Shown piece after piece: positions 31,788-41,688 of a stretch of 64,000 nucleotides of DNA (position 1 is the stretch's first letter; every line of letters starts with the position of its first letter). This stretch comes from Pedobacter polysacchareus. GTDB taxonomy: Bacteria; Bacteroidota; Bacteroidia; Sphingobacteriales; Sphingobacteriaceae. The position numbers and the translations under genes are program-made. Where the stretch lies: assembly GCF_019802255.1 (NCBI RefSeq), contig NZ_JAHYSS010000003.1, positions 124,001 to 188,000 on the forward strand, given 5' to 3'. Below the pieces are notes generated by a model. The model worked only from the letters and a program-made list of their open reading frames with translations. It did no database searches and was not told the DNA's origin.

Positions 31788-33470
31788 TTATTTATTGAAA
31801 ATACTTAAGCCACTATTGAGGAATTTAAGGTATTCCTCTGCATTATAATTTGCACCTGTAGGCTGCACCAGCAACTTTTCGTCGTGTCCTAAAAGCACAT
31901 AATATGGCTGTGAATTGGAATTGAATTTTGCGGCCTGAAAGTCACTCCATTTATTTCCTATTGTATTTACCGCCTTACCGCTAAATGCTGAAGTAAATTT
32001 TTCATCTTGTGCCAATTCAGTTTTATCATCTACATAAAGCTGAATGATCACGAAGTCATTATTTAAGACACTGTAAACATTTTTATCTGGCCATACATTG
32101 GCTTCCATCTTACGGCAATTCACACAGGCATGTCCTGTAAAATCAATCATGACCGGCTTATTCACCTTTTTAGCATAAGCCATTCCTTCATCATAATCAA
32201 AGAAAACATTTAGGTTTAATGGTGCATGAAATATATCTGCATACTTATGTGGCCCATCGTCATGTTTTACTAATGCTGTAGTATTACCACCAGTTAATGT
32301 TGGTGTATACAAATCAAAATCCTGGCTTGCTTGCGGAGGCAAGAATGCAGAAATCGATTTTAATGGTGCACCCCATAAACCAGGAATCATGTATACAGTA
32401 AAGGAAAGCACAATTACAGCGATCATTAACCGCGGAACTGAAATGAAATTAACCGGGCTATCATGAGAAAATTTAAGTTTCCCTAAAAGGTATAAGCCCA
32501 TTAATCCGAAGATGACGATCCAGAGGACCAGGAATACTTCCCGATCAAACCAGTTCCAGTGATAAGCCAGATCTACGTTGCTAAGGAATTTCATGGCTAG
32601 AGCCAATTCCAGAAAGCCAAGCACTACTTTAACACTGTTTAACCAACCACCCGATTTAGGTAAAGCGCTCAACCAGGACGGAAACAAAGCAAATAAGGCA
32701 AAAGGAATTGCCAAGGCGAAAGAGAAGCCAAACATCCCAATCGCCGGTCCTAGTAAAGCACCACTTGTAGCCGCCTGAACCAGTAAAGTTCCGATAATCG
32801 GCCCTGTACATGAAAAAGAAACCAGTGCTAATGTCCCGGCCATAAAGAACAAGCCAGCCAAGCCACCTTTATCAGAATTCGCATCCATTTTATTTACCCA
32901 TGAAGATGGCAGGGTAATTTCAAATGCGCCTAAAAAGGAGACCGCGAAAATCAATAGTAAGATAAAAAACAAGAAATTGAAGATACCGTTGGTTGATAAA
33001 CTGTTCAGGGCATCGGCACCAAATATGACCGTTACCAACAAGCCCAGTACCACATAAATAACGATGATAGACAGGCCATAAAATAGTGCACGGCTTACCG
33101 CTTTACCTTTAGTTTGACTCCCTTTCGTAAAAAAACTAACTGTTAAAGGCAGCATAGGAAAAATACAAGGCATCAGCAAGGCCGCTAATCCACCAATAAA
33201 ACCAGCGATAAATATCCCAGTCAGCCCTTGTTCTTCTTTTTCAGGAGCAACCAGTTTCGCTGTTGCTCCTGCATTATTGTCCTTACTTACCGCAACAATC
33301 GTTGCCGTAACACTATCTTTTATCGCAGTATCGGCTTTAATTTCTGTAAATTCCAAGCCCTCCATTGTACTGTCAGTTTCCTGTGAAAATGCTACAGTTA
33401 CCGAACAAAAAAGCAATAAGAGTCCCATGACAAGCATTTTAATGCTTGTCTGATCAAATTTAATCATCAT
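31788..33470 (-). CDS. dsbD: DsbD-type thiol:disulfide interchange protein (membrane and thioredoxin parts)
   Basis: Carries electrons across the inner membrane from cytoplasmic thioredoxin to periplasmic thiol proteins. Seen: signal-like N-terminus, eight-helix membrane domain with the redox cysteines in LLMPCIFPMLPL and VSFSCTGPIIG, then a C-terminal thioredoxin-like domain with the CxxC in FTGHACVNCRKMEANVW. 560 aa. The usual N-terminal periplasmic domain is not in this protein but in the separate gene 7 bp upstream, so DsbD is split here. Together they can supply reductant to a cysteine-thiol network in the envelope. Confidence 0.93.
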   Translation of the reverse strand: MMIKFDQTSIKMLVMGLLLLFCSVTVAFSQETDSTMEGLEFTEIKADTAIKDSVTATIVAVSKDNNAGATAKLVAPEKEEQGLTGIFIAGFIGGLAALLMPCIFPMLPLTVSFFTKGSQTKGKAVSRALFYGLSIIVIYVVLGLLVTVIFGADALNSLSTNGIFNFLFFILLLIFAVSFLGAFEITLPSSWVNKMDANSDKGGLAGLFFMAGTLALVSFSCTGPIIGTLLVQAATSGALLGPAIGMFGFSFALAIPFALFALFPSWLSALPKSGGWLNSVKVVLGFLELALAMKFLSNVDLAYHWNWFDREVFLVLWIVIFGLMGLYLLGKLKFSHDSPVNFISVPRLMIAVIVLSFTVYMIPGLWGAPLKSISAFLPPQASQDFDLYTPTLTGGNTTALVKHDDGPHKYADIFHAPLNLNVFFDYDEGMAYAKKVNKPVMIDFTGHACVNCRKMEANVWPDKNVYSVLNNDFVIIQLYVDDKTELAQDEKFTSAFSGKAVNTIGNKWSDFQAAKFNSNSQPYYVLLGHDEKLLVQPTGANYNAEEYLKFLNSGLSIFNK

Positions 33471-33477
33471 ATTTAGC

Positions 33478-33924
33478 TTATTTTACTGGAATCGAAAACT
33501 GAACAGTTTCTGGAGGAAGACATTGTGAATCATCACAAACCATATATTCTAAAGTTCCTTTAACCGTTGCATTTGCTCCTGTTAACTTGATTTTTTGTTG
33601 AAAAATCGCTGAATTCTCAAAATAGCCAACATTCATATCAAAGGCTTTCTCAAATTTAACGATCGGTTTTGGTTCAGTGGTTTTTCCGTTTAGCTTATAA
33701 GTACTTGCCGGTGTAAAGGTAAAAGAGGTTTTTACCGGGCCACCATCAGGTATATTTTGAGAATAGAGGTGCCAACCTTCATCAATTGTTGCCTTTATAT
33801 ATAAAATAGCTTCTGTCTTAGAAGTTTTTTTTGCGGCATAACTCCATTTTACTGGCTTTAGAATCTGACTGCTCGCGGTCATACTGAAAAGTAAGGCAGC
33901 TGCAAATAAAAATAGATTTTTCAT
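33478..33924 (-). CDS. Separate DsbD N-terminal (alpha) domain protein
   Basis: Periplasmic protein with signal peptide (MKNLFLFAAALLFSMTASS) and an Ig-like domain matching the DsbD alpha domain: WSYAAKKTSK, EGWHLYSQNIPDGGP, then the paired cysteines in YMVCDDSQCLPPETV. 148 aa. In E. coli DsbD this domain is fused to the membrane part and passes electrons to periplasmic partners; here it is its own gene 7 bp before dsbD, clearly co-transcribed. Confidence 0.9.
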   Translation of the reverse strand: MKNLFLFAAALLFSMTASSQILKPVKWSYAAKKTSKTEAILYIKATIDEGWHLYSQNIPDGGPVKTSFTFTPASTYKLNGKTTEPKPIVKFEKAFDMNVGYFENSAIFQQKIKLTGANATVKGTLEYMVCDDSQCLPPETVQFSIPVK

Positions 33925-33999
33925 ATTATTGTTTTTATGTGTGGTACGAACTTATATATTTATAGACATACAGTGGTTATTTTTTTAACTTAAAGTTAT

Positions 34000-35049
34000 T
34001 TAAAGGCGACATATTGGGTGGTATCCAGTAAATTCAACAGCTGTAGATATAAAAGATGATTGAATTGGTTCTTCCTTAACCAGATCTGTACTCAGGTATT
34101 TTTTGTTACTATCACAAAGTAAAGTCACTACCACAGCACTATCACCCATCTTCTCTTTCAGTTTAATTGCACCAATCACATTGGCTCCTGAAGAAATTCC
34201 AACTGCAAGCCCAAGTTCTTTAGCCAACTTTTGCGCCATAATAATAGAATCTCCATCATTTGCTTGAATCACCTCATCTAACTCGTTTAAACGAACTATT
34301 TCTGGAATAAATTCATCAGAAATACCTTGAATCCTATGGCTTCCAACCTTATATCCGGTAGTTAAAGTTGGACTTTCGGCTGGCTCCAATGGATGAATTT
34401 TAATCGCAGGTTGTTTTCCTTTCAGACACTTACCAACGCCCATAACAGTACCACCTGTTCCTACTCCAGCAACAAAGGCATCCGGTATTAATCCGCTCGA
34501 TTTTAATTGTTCCCAGATTTCCATTCCAGTTGTTTTCTCATGTGCTTCTTCGTTGTAACGGTTCTCAAACTGTCTTGGTAGAAATACATCACCCTTTTTA
34601 GCTAGTTCTTCGCACATCTTAATGCTTCCTAGAAACCCACCTTCTTCTTTACTTACTAAAACAACCTCTGCCCCCATACTCTTAATGATATCAATGCGTT
34701 CTTTACTCAACCAGTTCGGCATTATAATTTTTACCGGATGACCTAAAGCACGGCCTATGGCTGCAAATGCAATTCCTGTATTGCCACTAGTGGCCTCGAT
34801 AATCGTATCGCCTGGTTTAATTGCACAAGAATTATACGCTTCATACATAATATTAAGTGCCATTCTATCCTTGATACTTCCAGTCAGGTTATAATGTTCA
34901 CATTTCACATAGATTTTACCCGGTTTACCTTTGTATTGATAATGCAGCTCTAGCATTGGCGTATTACCTACTAAATGCCATAAATGCTTAAACTTACTAG
35001 CGAGGTCGATAGATAAACAGCGGTCGGTTGTTAATTCTGTTGTTGTCAT
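34000..35049 (-). CDS. Cysteine-synthase-like PLP enzyme
   Basis: Fold-type II pyridoxal-phosphate enzyme of the CysK/CysM/cystathionine-beta-synthase group. Seen: GNTPMLEL, the PLP-lysine motif [18 protein letters not shown], the phosphate-binding [12 protein letters not shown] and a late [13 protein letters not shown]. 349 aa, slightly longer than CysK because of N- and C-terminal extensions; the extra C-terminus ends in GYHPICRL. Likely condenses an activated serine with sulfide or another nucleophile. It starts 7 bp after the fecR gene and 75 bp before the split dsbD genes, so all may be one sigma-controlled thiol operon. Confidence 0.9.
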   Translation of the reverse strand: MTTTELTTDRCLSIDLASKFKHLWHLVGNTPMLELHYQYKGKPGKIYVKCEHYNLTGSIKDRMALNIMYEAYNSCAIKPGDTIIEATSGNTGIAFAAIGRALGHPVKIIMPNWLSKERIDIIKSMGAEVVLVSKEEGGFLGSIKMCEELAKKGDVFLPRQFENRYNEEAHEKTTGMEIWEQLKSSGLIPDAFVAGVGTGGTVMGVGKCLKGKQPAIKIHPLEPAESPTLTTGYKVGSHRIQGISDEFIPEIVRLNELDEVIQANDGDSIIMAQKLAKELGLAVGISSGANVIGAIKLKEKMGDSAVVVTLLCDSNKKYLSTDLVKEEPIQSSFISTAVEFTGYHPICRL

Positions 35050-35056
35050 TAATTGT

Positions 35057-36256
35057 TTATTTTGTCTGGTTTTGGATTGAGATCACATACGGCATTACAA
35101 TGATCTTATTACCTTCCACTTTAAATTGAACGGACTTTGTAAGTTCCATAATGCGTAGTACCTGTGATAAATTCTTCATCCGGGAAACCTGTCCGCCGAA
35201 ACGGATATTGCTTACATTCCCCCTATATTCTACATCAATATTATACCATCTCGAAAACTGACGCATAATACTGTATATACTTTCATCATTAAACCAGAAC
35301 AACCCTTGCTTCCAGTCTATGGCGGAATTTGCATCCACCGGATATACTTTAATATCATTTAAGACTGAAGATTGTTCCCCAGGTTTAAGTACTGTTGATT
35401 GATTAGAAGGCAGTTTCACCTTTACGCTACCTTCAATTAGGGTCGTTTTAACCACTTCTTCGTCATCATAAGCGTTGATATTAAAGTGTGTACCTAAAAC
35501 TTCCACCTCCTGCTGTACTGTTTCTACTCGAAAAGGCCTTTTTTTATCTTTGGCCACTTCAAAATATGCTTCACCAGTTAAAGTAACCAACCTATCTTTT
35601 CCAGTAAAGGAAGAAGGATACTTCAAAGAAGAAGCAGCATTCAACCAGACGATGGTTCCATCCGGCAGAGCAATCTGATATTGTCCGCCTTTAGGAGTAG
35701 AAATGGTGTTATAGGACGGCTTTACGTGAGATAAACCTTTCCGCACACTATATAATATTCTGCCATCTGCAGTTTTTGTAATCTTCACACCTGACTCTTT
35801 AGCAATCTCGCCATTGGCCATATCATCTAGTGCAATTTTGGAACCATCAGACAAGGTGAGCATCGCTTTATTGCCACCAGGAAGAATATTTTCTCCCTTT
35901 TCGGCAACACTGCTGATGGCATCGCCTTGCGGTGATCCAGGCATGGAACTCAGGTAATAACCGCCAATTCCCACTGCCAGTACTACTGCTGCTGCTACTG
36001 CCCAGCGCATTGGCCGGAAAGAGACAATCTTAATTTCCTCAGTTTGTAATTTAACCTGTTCAAACACCATATCCAGCGTTTCTTTTCCGGTAGTAACTGG
36101 AAAATCCGGAGCGGACAAGTCTTCCGTAAATAGATTCTCCAGTTGTTCACGATAGGCTGGATCATGCAACAAAGCCTGTAGCTGCTGCTGCTCTTCTGGA
36201 CTTAAAGTGCCCAAACGATAACCTGTTAAAAGTGATTTAAATGTTTCTGGTGTCAT
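35057..36256 (-). CDS. FecR-family anti-sigma/transducer protein
   Basis: Inner-membrane regulator of the adjacent ECF sigma factor. Seen: N-terminal cytoplasmic anti-sigma-like region (about 1-80), one membrane helix ([18 protein letters not shown], near residue 90), a periplasmic FecR domain ([48 protein letters not shown]) and a C-terminal DUF4974-like tail ([19 protein letters not shown]). 399 aa. Usually the next gene is a TonB-dependent SusC-type receptor that feeds the signal; here it is a cysteine-synthase-like gene instead. Confidence 0.95.
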   Translation of the reverse strand: MTPETFKSLLTGYRLGTLSPEEQQQLQALLHDPAYREQLENLFTEDLSAPDFPVTTGKETLDMVFEQVKLQTEEIKIVSFRPMRWAVAAAVVLAVGIGGYYLSSMPGSPQGDAISSVAEKGENILPGGNKAMLTLSDGSKIALDDMANGEIAKESGVKITKTADGRILYSVRKGLSHVKPSYNTISTPKGGQYQIALPDGTIVWLNAASSLKYPSSFTGKDRLVTLTGEAYFEVAKDKKRPFRVETVQQEVEVLGTHFNINAYDDEEVVKTTLIEGSVKVKLPSNQSTVLKPGEQSSVLNDIKVYPVDANSAIDWKQGLFWFNDESIYSIMRQFSRWYNIDVEYRGNVSNIRFGGQVSRMKNLSQVLRIMELTKSVQFKVEGNKIIVMPYVISIQNQTK

Positions 36257-36312
36257 TACAATAATATAGACAGTGAAAATGAAATGTTGTGGGGGGGTAC
36301 TCTTTATTTTTT

Positions 36313-36912
36313 TTAATTATATCTTGAAAACAACCACAGAAGCAGCAAATGGGTATAATGATTTTCAAGAAATTTACGGAGATTTTTGAGAGCATTGCTC
36401 ATGTGTTCTCTCACCATATCGTAAGAGATATTGAGTTGAGCAGCAATTTGTTTATGACTCAAGCCCTCTTCCCTGCTCAATCTATAAATTTGCTGCTGAC
36501 GGGGAGAAAAGTGATCAATACCAATTTTAATGACTTTTTCCAGTTCACGAAAATCAACGTCATGACTAATGCTGACCCGCGGATGGTCTAGCGCATCCGG
36601 ATGAAGGGCTTCAAGAGAATCCATGGGGATCTGACGCTGAAGGTCATTGATCAATTGATTTCTTGTAATAATGGTTAGCCATGCAGGAAAGCTGTTCAGG
36701 CTAGTCAGTTGCTTTCGGTTTTTCCAAACCTTCACAAAAACTTCCTGGACAGCATCCTGGGCCAAAAATGGGGATTTAAGATATTTCATGCCCATGGTAT
36801 ACACCTTTCCTGCATACTTTTCATATAGCAGTTTAAACGCGGATTCGTTGCCCCCTGCAACTTCTTCCAGCAATTCTTGTTCGGTAAACCCTGCGGGTCT
36901 GTTAGAAAACAT
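36313..36912 (-). CDS. ECF-type sigma-70 factor (FecI-like)
   Basis: RNA polymerase sigma factor with only regions 2 and 4. Seen: region 2 with SAFKLLYEKYAGKVYTMG, AQDAVQEVFVKVWKNR; region 4 HTH with FSPRQQQIYRLSREEGLSHK and ISYDMVREHMSNALKNLR; and a hydrophobic end LLLLWLF, common in Bacteroidota versions. 199 aa. It lies 56 bp before fecR and probably autoregulates. The TolC-encoding gene at 37014 starts further upstream on the same strand as a separate unit. Confidence 0.95.
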   Translation of the reverse strand: MFSNRPAGFTEQELLEEVAGGNESAFKLLYEKYAGKVYTMGMKYLKSPFLAQDAVQEVFVKVWKNRKQLTSLNSFPAWLTIITRNQLINDLQRQIPMDSLEALHPDALDHPRVSISHDVDFRELEKVIKIGIDHFSPRQQQIYRLSREEGLSHKQIAAQLNISYDMVREHMSNALKNLRKFLENHYTHLLLLWLFSRYN

Positions 36913-37013
36913 AGCCTTTATAAAAGATCAGAATAAGGGCCAATGTTAAATAATTAAAACATTAATTTTATCATGAGAGGCTATAAAAATTACATACTCA
37001 TCAATTTCATTGC

Positions 37014-38423
37014 TTAAAACCCAGCCCCCAGTGCACGGTAAAGTGCCACTGTAGCATGTAGTTCGGCAGTTTTTATGCTGGCCAGTGCCAACTCACTTTG
37101 TAAAGCATTACTTTGAGCAGTAATGACCTCCAGGTAAGTTGCCATTCCATTATTAAATAGCAAACCTGCATTTTTAACTGCATCTTTTAACGTGTTTACC
37201 CTACGTTGGGCAATCGCATGCTGTTGTTTAAGCTTTTCGATATTTGAAAGTTCATCAGAAACTTCTCCTACAGCATTTAATACCGATTGTCGGAATTGTA
37301 ATACGGCTTTTTCCCTTTCTATCTTTGCCACTTCAAATTGAGTCTTCAACTGCTTACGCTGAAATAGCGGCTGAGTTATTCCACCAGCAACCATTCCGAA
37401 CAATGAAGCGGGCACATTGAACCAATTACTAGCCTTAAAAGCATTTAATCCGGCTGTTGCCGTAATGTTCAAGCTAGGGTACATGCTTGCTTTGGCTATG
37501 CCGACCTGTGCATTCGCCAAATCCAACGCAAGCTCTGCAGATCGTACATCCGGCCTTTGTGCCAATAAAGCGGAAGGTATTCCGGCCGACAATTGTGCTG
37601 GAAAAGCAACTTCATCCAAACTTCCCTGGCGAATAACTGCCGCAGGAAGCTGTCCAGCTAAAATACTCAACGCATTTTCCTGAATACTAATATCCTGCTG
37701 CAAAGCAGGAATCAATTGCGCAGCGACTAATTGCTGTGCTTCTGCTTGCTGAATGGCCAAAGAACTTACTTGTCCGGCATCAAACTGCATTTTTATCATC
37801 GTTAGCGTGCTGTCATTTAAGGCTAAATTCCTTTTGGCGACAGACATCTGTGTATCCAGCATCAATAACCTATAGTATCCTTGGGCCACACTGGCAATCA
37901 GACGCATTTGAACTGCCTTCCTTGCTTCGGCACTTTGTAAATAAGTAGCTAATGCTGCTTTTTTCTGACTTCCAATCTTTCCCCAGATATCTGCTTCCCA
38001 GCTGAGTCCCAGATTTGCATTGTAATCTTCGATATGTCTGGTGTTCAAAAACTGACCGGCACTAAGACCGTTTAAACTATTGTCTGAAGGTCTGCTACTA
38101 TTTGCAGTGATGTTTAAATTTAATTGAGGTAAATTCCCCAATTTTGATTGTCTAAACAACAATTGAGCAGCATCTATATTTTTCATCGCAATTTGCAAAT
38201 CGTAATTTCTCAACAAAGCGGTATCAAGAAGCCTACCTAAGGTAGCATCCGTAAAAAACTGTTTTACAGATAGTTTAGCAATACTATTTTCATTATCTAT
38301 ATCGACATTCCTAAAAGATTCAGGAATACTTGCCGTAGGTACAACGATGTCTTTTGAAACTTTACAGCCTCCCAGAAATACCAGAAGTATCAGTGCTGTT
38401 AGTTTATATATTGGTGTTTTCAT
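37014..38423 (-). CDS. TolC/NodT-type outer-membrane efflux lipoprotein
   Basis: Outer-membrane channel of the tripartite pump. Seen: signal peptide with a Cys-containing end LVFLGGCKVSKD (lipobox GGC), then two repeated helical halves typical of OEP (IAKLSVKQFFTDATLGRLLD, LGLSWEADIWGKIGSQKKAA, LAQRPDVRSAELALDLANAQ, YPSLNITATAG). 469 aa. It is third in the operon, 65 bp after the RND permease, with a 32-bp palindrome in between. Confidence 0.95.
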   Translation of the reverse strand: MKTPIYKLTALILLVFLGGCKVSKDIVVPTASIPESFRNVDIDNENSIAKLSVKQFFTDATLGRLLDTALLRNYDLQIAMKNIDAAQLLFRQSKLGNLPQLNLNITANSSRPSDNSLNGLSAGQFLNTRHIEDYNANLGLSWEADIWGKIGSQKKAALATYLQSAEARKAVQMRLIASVAQGYYRLLMLDTQMSVAKRNLALNDSTLTMIKMQFDAGQVSSLAIQQAEAQQLVAAQLIPALQQDISIQENALSILAGQLPAAVIRQGSLDEVAFPAQLSAGIPSALLAQRPDVRSAELALDLANAQVGIAKASMYPSLNITATAGLNAFKASNWFNVPASLFGMVAGGITQPLFQRKQLKTQFEVAKIEREKAVLQFRQSVLNAVGEVSDELSNIEKLKQQHAIAQRRVNTLKDAVKNAGLLFNNGMATYLEVITAQSNALQSELALASIKTAELHATVALYRALGAGF

Positions 38424-38439
38424 TTTGATTTGTCTTTTA

Positions 38440-38471
38440 CAGCTTAACGCTTCAATTGAAGCGTTAAGCTG
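38440..38471. repeat. Perfect 32-bp palindrome inside the efflux operon
   Basis: Two 16-nt arms with no spacer (left arm CAGCTTAACGCTTCAA). It lies between the permease stop and the tolC-type start. Within it CTTAAC and GTTAAG are separated by 14 nt; the TetR operators at this locus have the same half-sites separated by 3 nt. It may be an RNA hairpin (no T-run follows on the minus strand) or a variant repressor site. Confidence 0.8.
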
Positions 38472-38488
38472 GTGATGGTAAGAATAGC

Positions 38489-41400
38489 TTAAGAATAAAT
38501 GATGGTTGCATCTGGCTTAATACTTACACCATTCTTTATTTCTTCTGCCAATGGAGGTTTTCCACTTACTTTTTCCTGTAAGTACTGGAAGATGACAAAC
38601 AATACCGGAATGATGAATAGGCCTAATACTACCCCAGAGACCATTCCTCCGGCAGCGCCGATACTGATCGAATGGTTACCCATTGCAGATGGACCGGTAG
38701 CACTCATCATCGGAATCAATCCTACGATAAAGGCCAGTGAAGTCATAATGATTGGACGCAAACGTAACTTAGCTGCCTCTAAAGCCGAGGAAACCAAGGT
38801 TTTTCCAGCTTTTCTACGTTGAACAGCGTATTCTACAATCAGAATCGCGTTCTTCGCCAGTAAACCAATCAACATGACCAGGGCTACCTGAACGTAAATG
38901 TTGTTTTCAATTCCAGTAAGACCGATGGCTACGAATACTCCGAATACACCTGCTGGTATAGAAAGCACTACTGCTAAAGGTAAGATGTAACTCTCATATT
39001 GTGCGGCTAACAAAAAGTAAACAAAGATCAGACAGAGCATAAAGATGATTGTCGACTGTCCACCCGATGAAATTTCTTCTTTTGTTAATCCCGAGAACTC
39101 GAATGAATAGCCTGAAGGAAGGTGTTTTTTCGCCACTTCTTCTACTGCTTTAATCGCATCACCAGAACTATAACCTGTTTTGGCAATGGCATTTACACCA
39201 ATTGAATTAAACAAATTATATCGAGATGCAGTTTCCGCGCCATATACTCTGGATAAGGTGGCCACTGTATTAATCGGTACCATCTCCCCTTGCTTATTTT
39301 TAACATATACTGCGTCCATTGCTGAAGCATCCGCACGATCTGCAATATCTGCCTGCACCATTACCCGATAATATTTACCAAAGCGATTAAAATCGGAGGC
39401 TTGCGCACTACCAAAATAAGCCTGCATCGTTTGCAGGATGTCTTTTACATTAATACCCAATTGTTCTGCTTTCTCCTCATCAATTTTCAATTCTAACTGT
39501 GGATAATCCGCTTTAAAGGTGGTAAAGGCTACTGCAATCTCCTTACGTTTCATCAACTCTCCGATAAAATTATAGCCGATTCCGCTGAATTTATCCAGTT
39601 TACCACCAGTTTTATCCTGTAATACCAAGTCCAATCCGTCTACATTGCTGAAACCAGGAACCGTTGGAAAAGTAAAGACAAAGAAGCTGGCGCCTTTCAC
39701 GCTGGCTAGTTTCGTCCTGATATCATTCATGATATCATTGATGTTTTTCAACTTCCCACGTTCTTCTGTTGGTTTTAGCAATACAAAGGCTACGCCTGCA
39801 GAAGGGCTGGTACTTTGCGTCATAATGTTGAAACCAGAAAGCACATTTAGCAACCGGTTAGATTCTAATGGCATTAATATTTTTTCTGCAGATTTAAGTG
39901 CTTCTGTAGTACGTTCTAGAGAAGCACCAGCCGGCATTGATAAAGCTATCGCAATAAATCCCTGATCTTCCGAAGGTATAAATCCTGTTGGCGTTTTCTT
40001 TACCATCCACACGGTAGAAAGCGTGATCAACAAAAGCCCAACTAAACCAATCCACTTAAAGCGAATCAGGAATCTAAGGCTACCAATATATTTACTAGTC
40101 AAGCTATTAAACCCCGTATTGAAGCCCAAAAAGAAACGCTCTGAAAATGTTCTCTTAGGTACTTCCATCTTGTTTGAATGATTATCTTTTAAAAATAAAG
40201 CACACAAAGCTGGACTTAAAGTCAGGGCATTTACTGCTGAAATGACAATGGCAATGGCAAGAGTAAAAGCAAACTGTCTATAAAAGACCCCTGTAGAGCC
40301 TTCCATGAAACCTACCGGTAAAAATACGGCCGACATTACCAAAGTAATTGAAATGATGGCACCTGTAATTTCTTGCATCGCTGAGGCAGTTGCTTCTTTT
40401 GGGGGCAAATGCTGTTGCTCCATCTTCGCATGCACTGCCTCCACTACTACAATAGCATCATCCACAACAATACCAATGGCTAGGACTAATGCAAATAGAG
40501 TCAGCAAATTGATCGAGAAACCAAACAACTGCATAAAGAAAAATGTTCCTATAATCGCGACCGGAACCGCAATAGCAGGGATCAATGTCGAACGGAAATC
40601 CTGAAGGAAGATAAATACTACGATAAATACCAATATAAAAGCTTCAATCAAAGTATGTTTTACCTGATCAATGGACTGGTCTAAAGATACTTTGGTACTA
40701 TACAATACATCATATTTTACTCCTTTTGGAAAATCCTTTTCCGCTTTTTTCATGAAATCCTGAATCTTGATCTGAATTTCATTGGCATTAGAACCTGCCA
40801 ATTGTAAAATACCAACATCAATTCCCGGTTTACCATTGATACGTGTTAAACTTCCATAAGTATAAGCGCCGAATTCAACCCTTGCTACGTCTTTCAGCCT
40901 CAAAATCGAACCGTCCGCATTTGAACGGATCACCATGTTCTCATAATCTTTTGGCTGATTCAACTTACCTTTATACTTAATAACGTATTCAAAAGCATTT
41001 TTGCTGCTTTCTCCAAATTTTCCTGGAGCAGCTTCTACGTTTTTATTTTGGATGGCAGCCATCACTTCATTAGGCATCAGGTTGTAACTCGCCATTTGCG
41101 AAGGATTCAGCCAGATACGCATCGAATAATCTTTGTTTCCACCGAAAATACTGGCAGAACCTACACCAGGGATCCTTTTGATCTCTGGAATCAGGTTGAT
41201 CTGCGCGTAATTGGCCAGGAAAGTCTGATCGTATTCGGTTTCATTATCCGTATACATATCGAGCACCATAATCAAACTATTCTGCTGTTTTGCAGTTGAA
41301 ACGCCTGCCTGAACTACCTCTGCAGGCAGTTGACTAGTGGCCTGTGCTACCCTGTTCTGTACATTTACAGCGGCCTGATCAGGATCTGTTCCCAGCTTAA

Positions 41401-41680
41401 AGTAAACTGTGATTACTAATGAGCCATCGTTACTCGCGGTAGAACTCATGTAACTCATGCCTTCCACCCCGTTAATAGACTCTTCCAGTGATGGTGCTAC
41501 AGCCCTCAACACCGTTTCCGCATTTGCCCCAGGGTATAGCGCAGTTACCTGAACTGCAGGTGGTGCGATATCAGGAAACTGTTGCAATGGTAATTTTGAA
41601 AGTCCAAGTAGCCCGAAAATCACTAATAGAATAGAGATTACTGTGGCCAGGACCGGTCTTTGTATGAATATCTTAAACAT
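38489..41680 (-). CDS. RND (HAE1) multidrug efflux permease
   Basis: Proton-driven inner-membrane pump. Seen: twelve membrane helices in the standard layout, start LSKLPLQQFPDIAPPAVQV, GANAETVLRAVAPSLEESIN, the proton-relay Asp pair in IGIVVDDAIVVVEAVHAKM (near residue 405), two large periplasmic loops and a late PAGVFGVFVAIGLTGIENN. 1063 aa, full length. Middle gene of the MFP-RND-TolC operon, 8 bp after the adaptor gene. Substrate range unknown; relatives expel hydrophobic drugs, bile salts or solvents. Confidence 0.97.
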   Translation of the reverse strand: MFKIFIQRPVLATVISILLVIFGLLGLSKLPLQQFPDIAPPAVQVTALYPGANAETVLRAVAPSLEESINGVEGMSYMSSTASNDGSLVITVYFKLGTDPDQAAVNVQNRVAQATSQLPAEVVQAGVSTAKQQNSLIMVLDMYTDNETEYDQTFLANYAQINLIPEIKRIPGVGSASIFGGNKDYSMRIWLNPSQMASYNLMPNEVMAAIQNKNVEAAPGKFGESSKNAFEYVIKYKGKLNQPKDYENMVIRSNADGSILRLKDVARVEFGAYTYGSLTRINGKPGIDVGILQLAGSNANEIQIKIQDFMKKAEKDFPKGVKYDVLYSTKVSLDQSIDQVKHTLIEAFILVFIVVFIFLQDFRSTLIPAIAVPVAIIGTFFFMQLFGFSINLLTLFALVLAIGIVVDDAIVVVEAVHAKMEQQHLPPKEATASAMQEITGAIISITLVMSAVFLPVGFMEGSTGVFYRQFAFTLAIAIVISAVNALTLSPALCALFLKDNHSNKMEVPKRTFSERFFLGFNTGFNSLTSKYIGSLRFLIRFKWIGLVGLLLITLSTVWMVKKTPTGFIPSEDQGFIAIALSMPAGASLERTTEALKSAEKILMPLESNRLLNVLSGFNIMTQSTSPSAGVAFVLLKPTEERGKLKNINDIMNDIRTKLASVKGASFFVFTFPTVPGFSNVDGLDLVLQDKTGGKLDKFSGIGYNFIGELMKRKEIAVAFTTFKADYPQLELKIDEEKAEQLGINVKDILQTMQAYFGSAQASDFNRFGKYYRVMVQADIADRADASAMDAVYVKNKQGEMVPINTVATLSRVYGAETASRYNLFNSIGVNAIAKTGYSSGDAIKAVEEVAKKHLPSGYSFEFSGLTKEEISSGGQSTIIFMLCLIFVYFLLAAQYESYILPLAVVLSIPAGVFGVFVAIGLTGIENNIYVQVALVMLIGLLAKNAILIVEYAVQRRKAGKTLVSSALEAAKLRLRPIIMTSLAFIVGLIPMMSATGPSAMGNHSISIGAAGGMVSGVVLGLFIIPVLFVIFQYLQEKVSGKPPLAEEIKNGVSIKPDATIIYS

Positions 41681-41688
41681 GACTGTTA

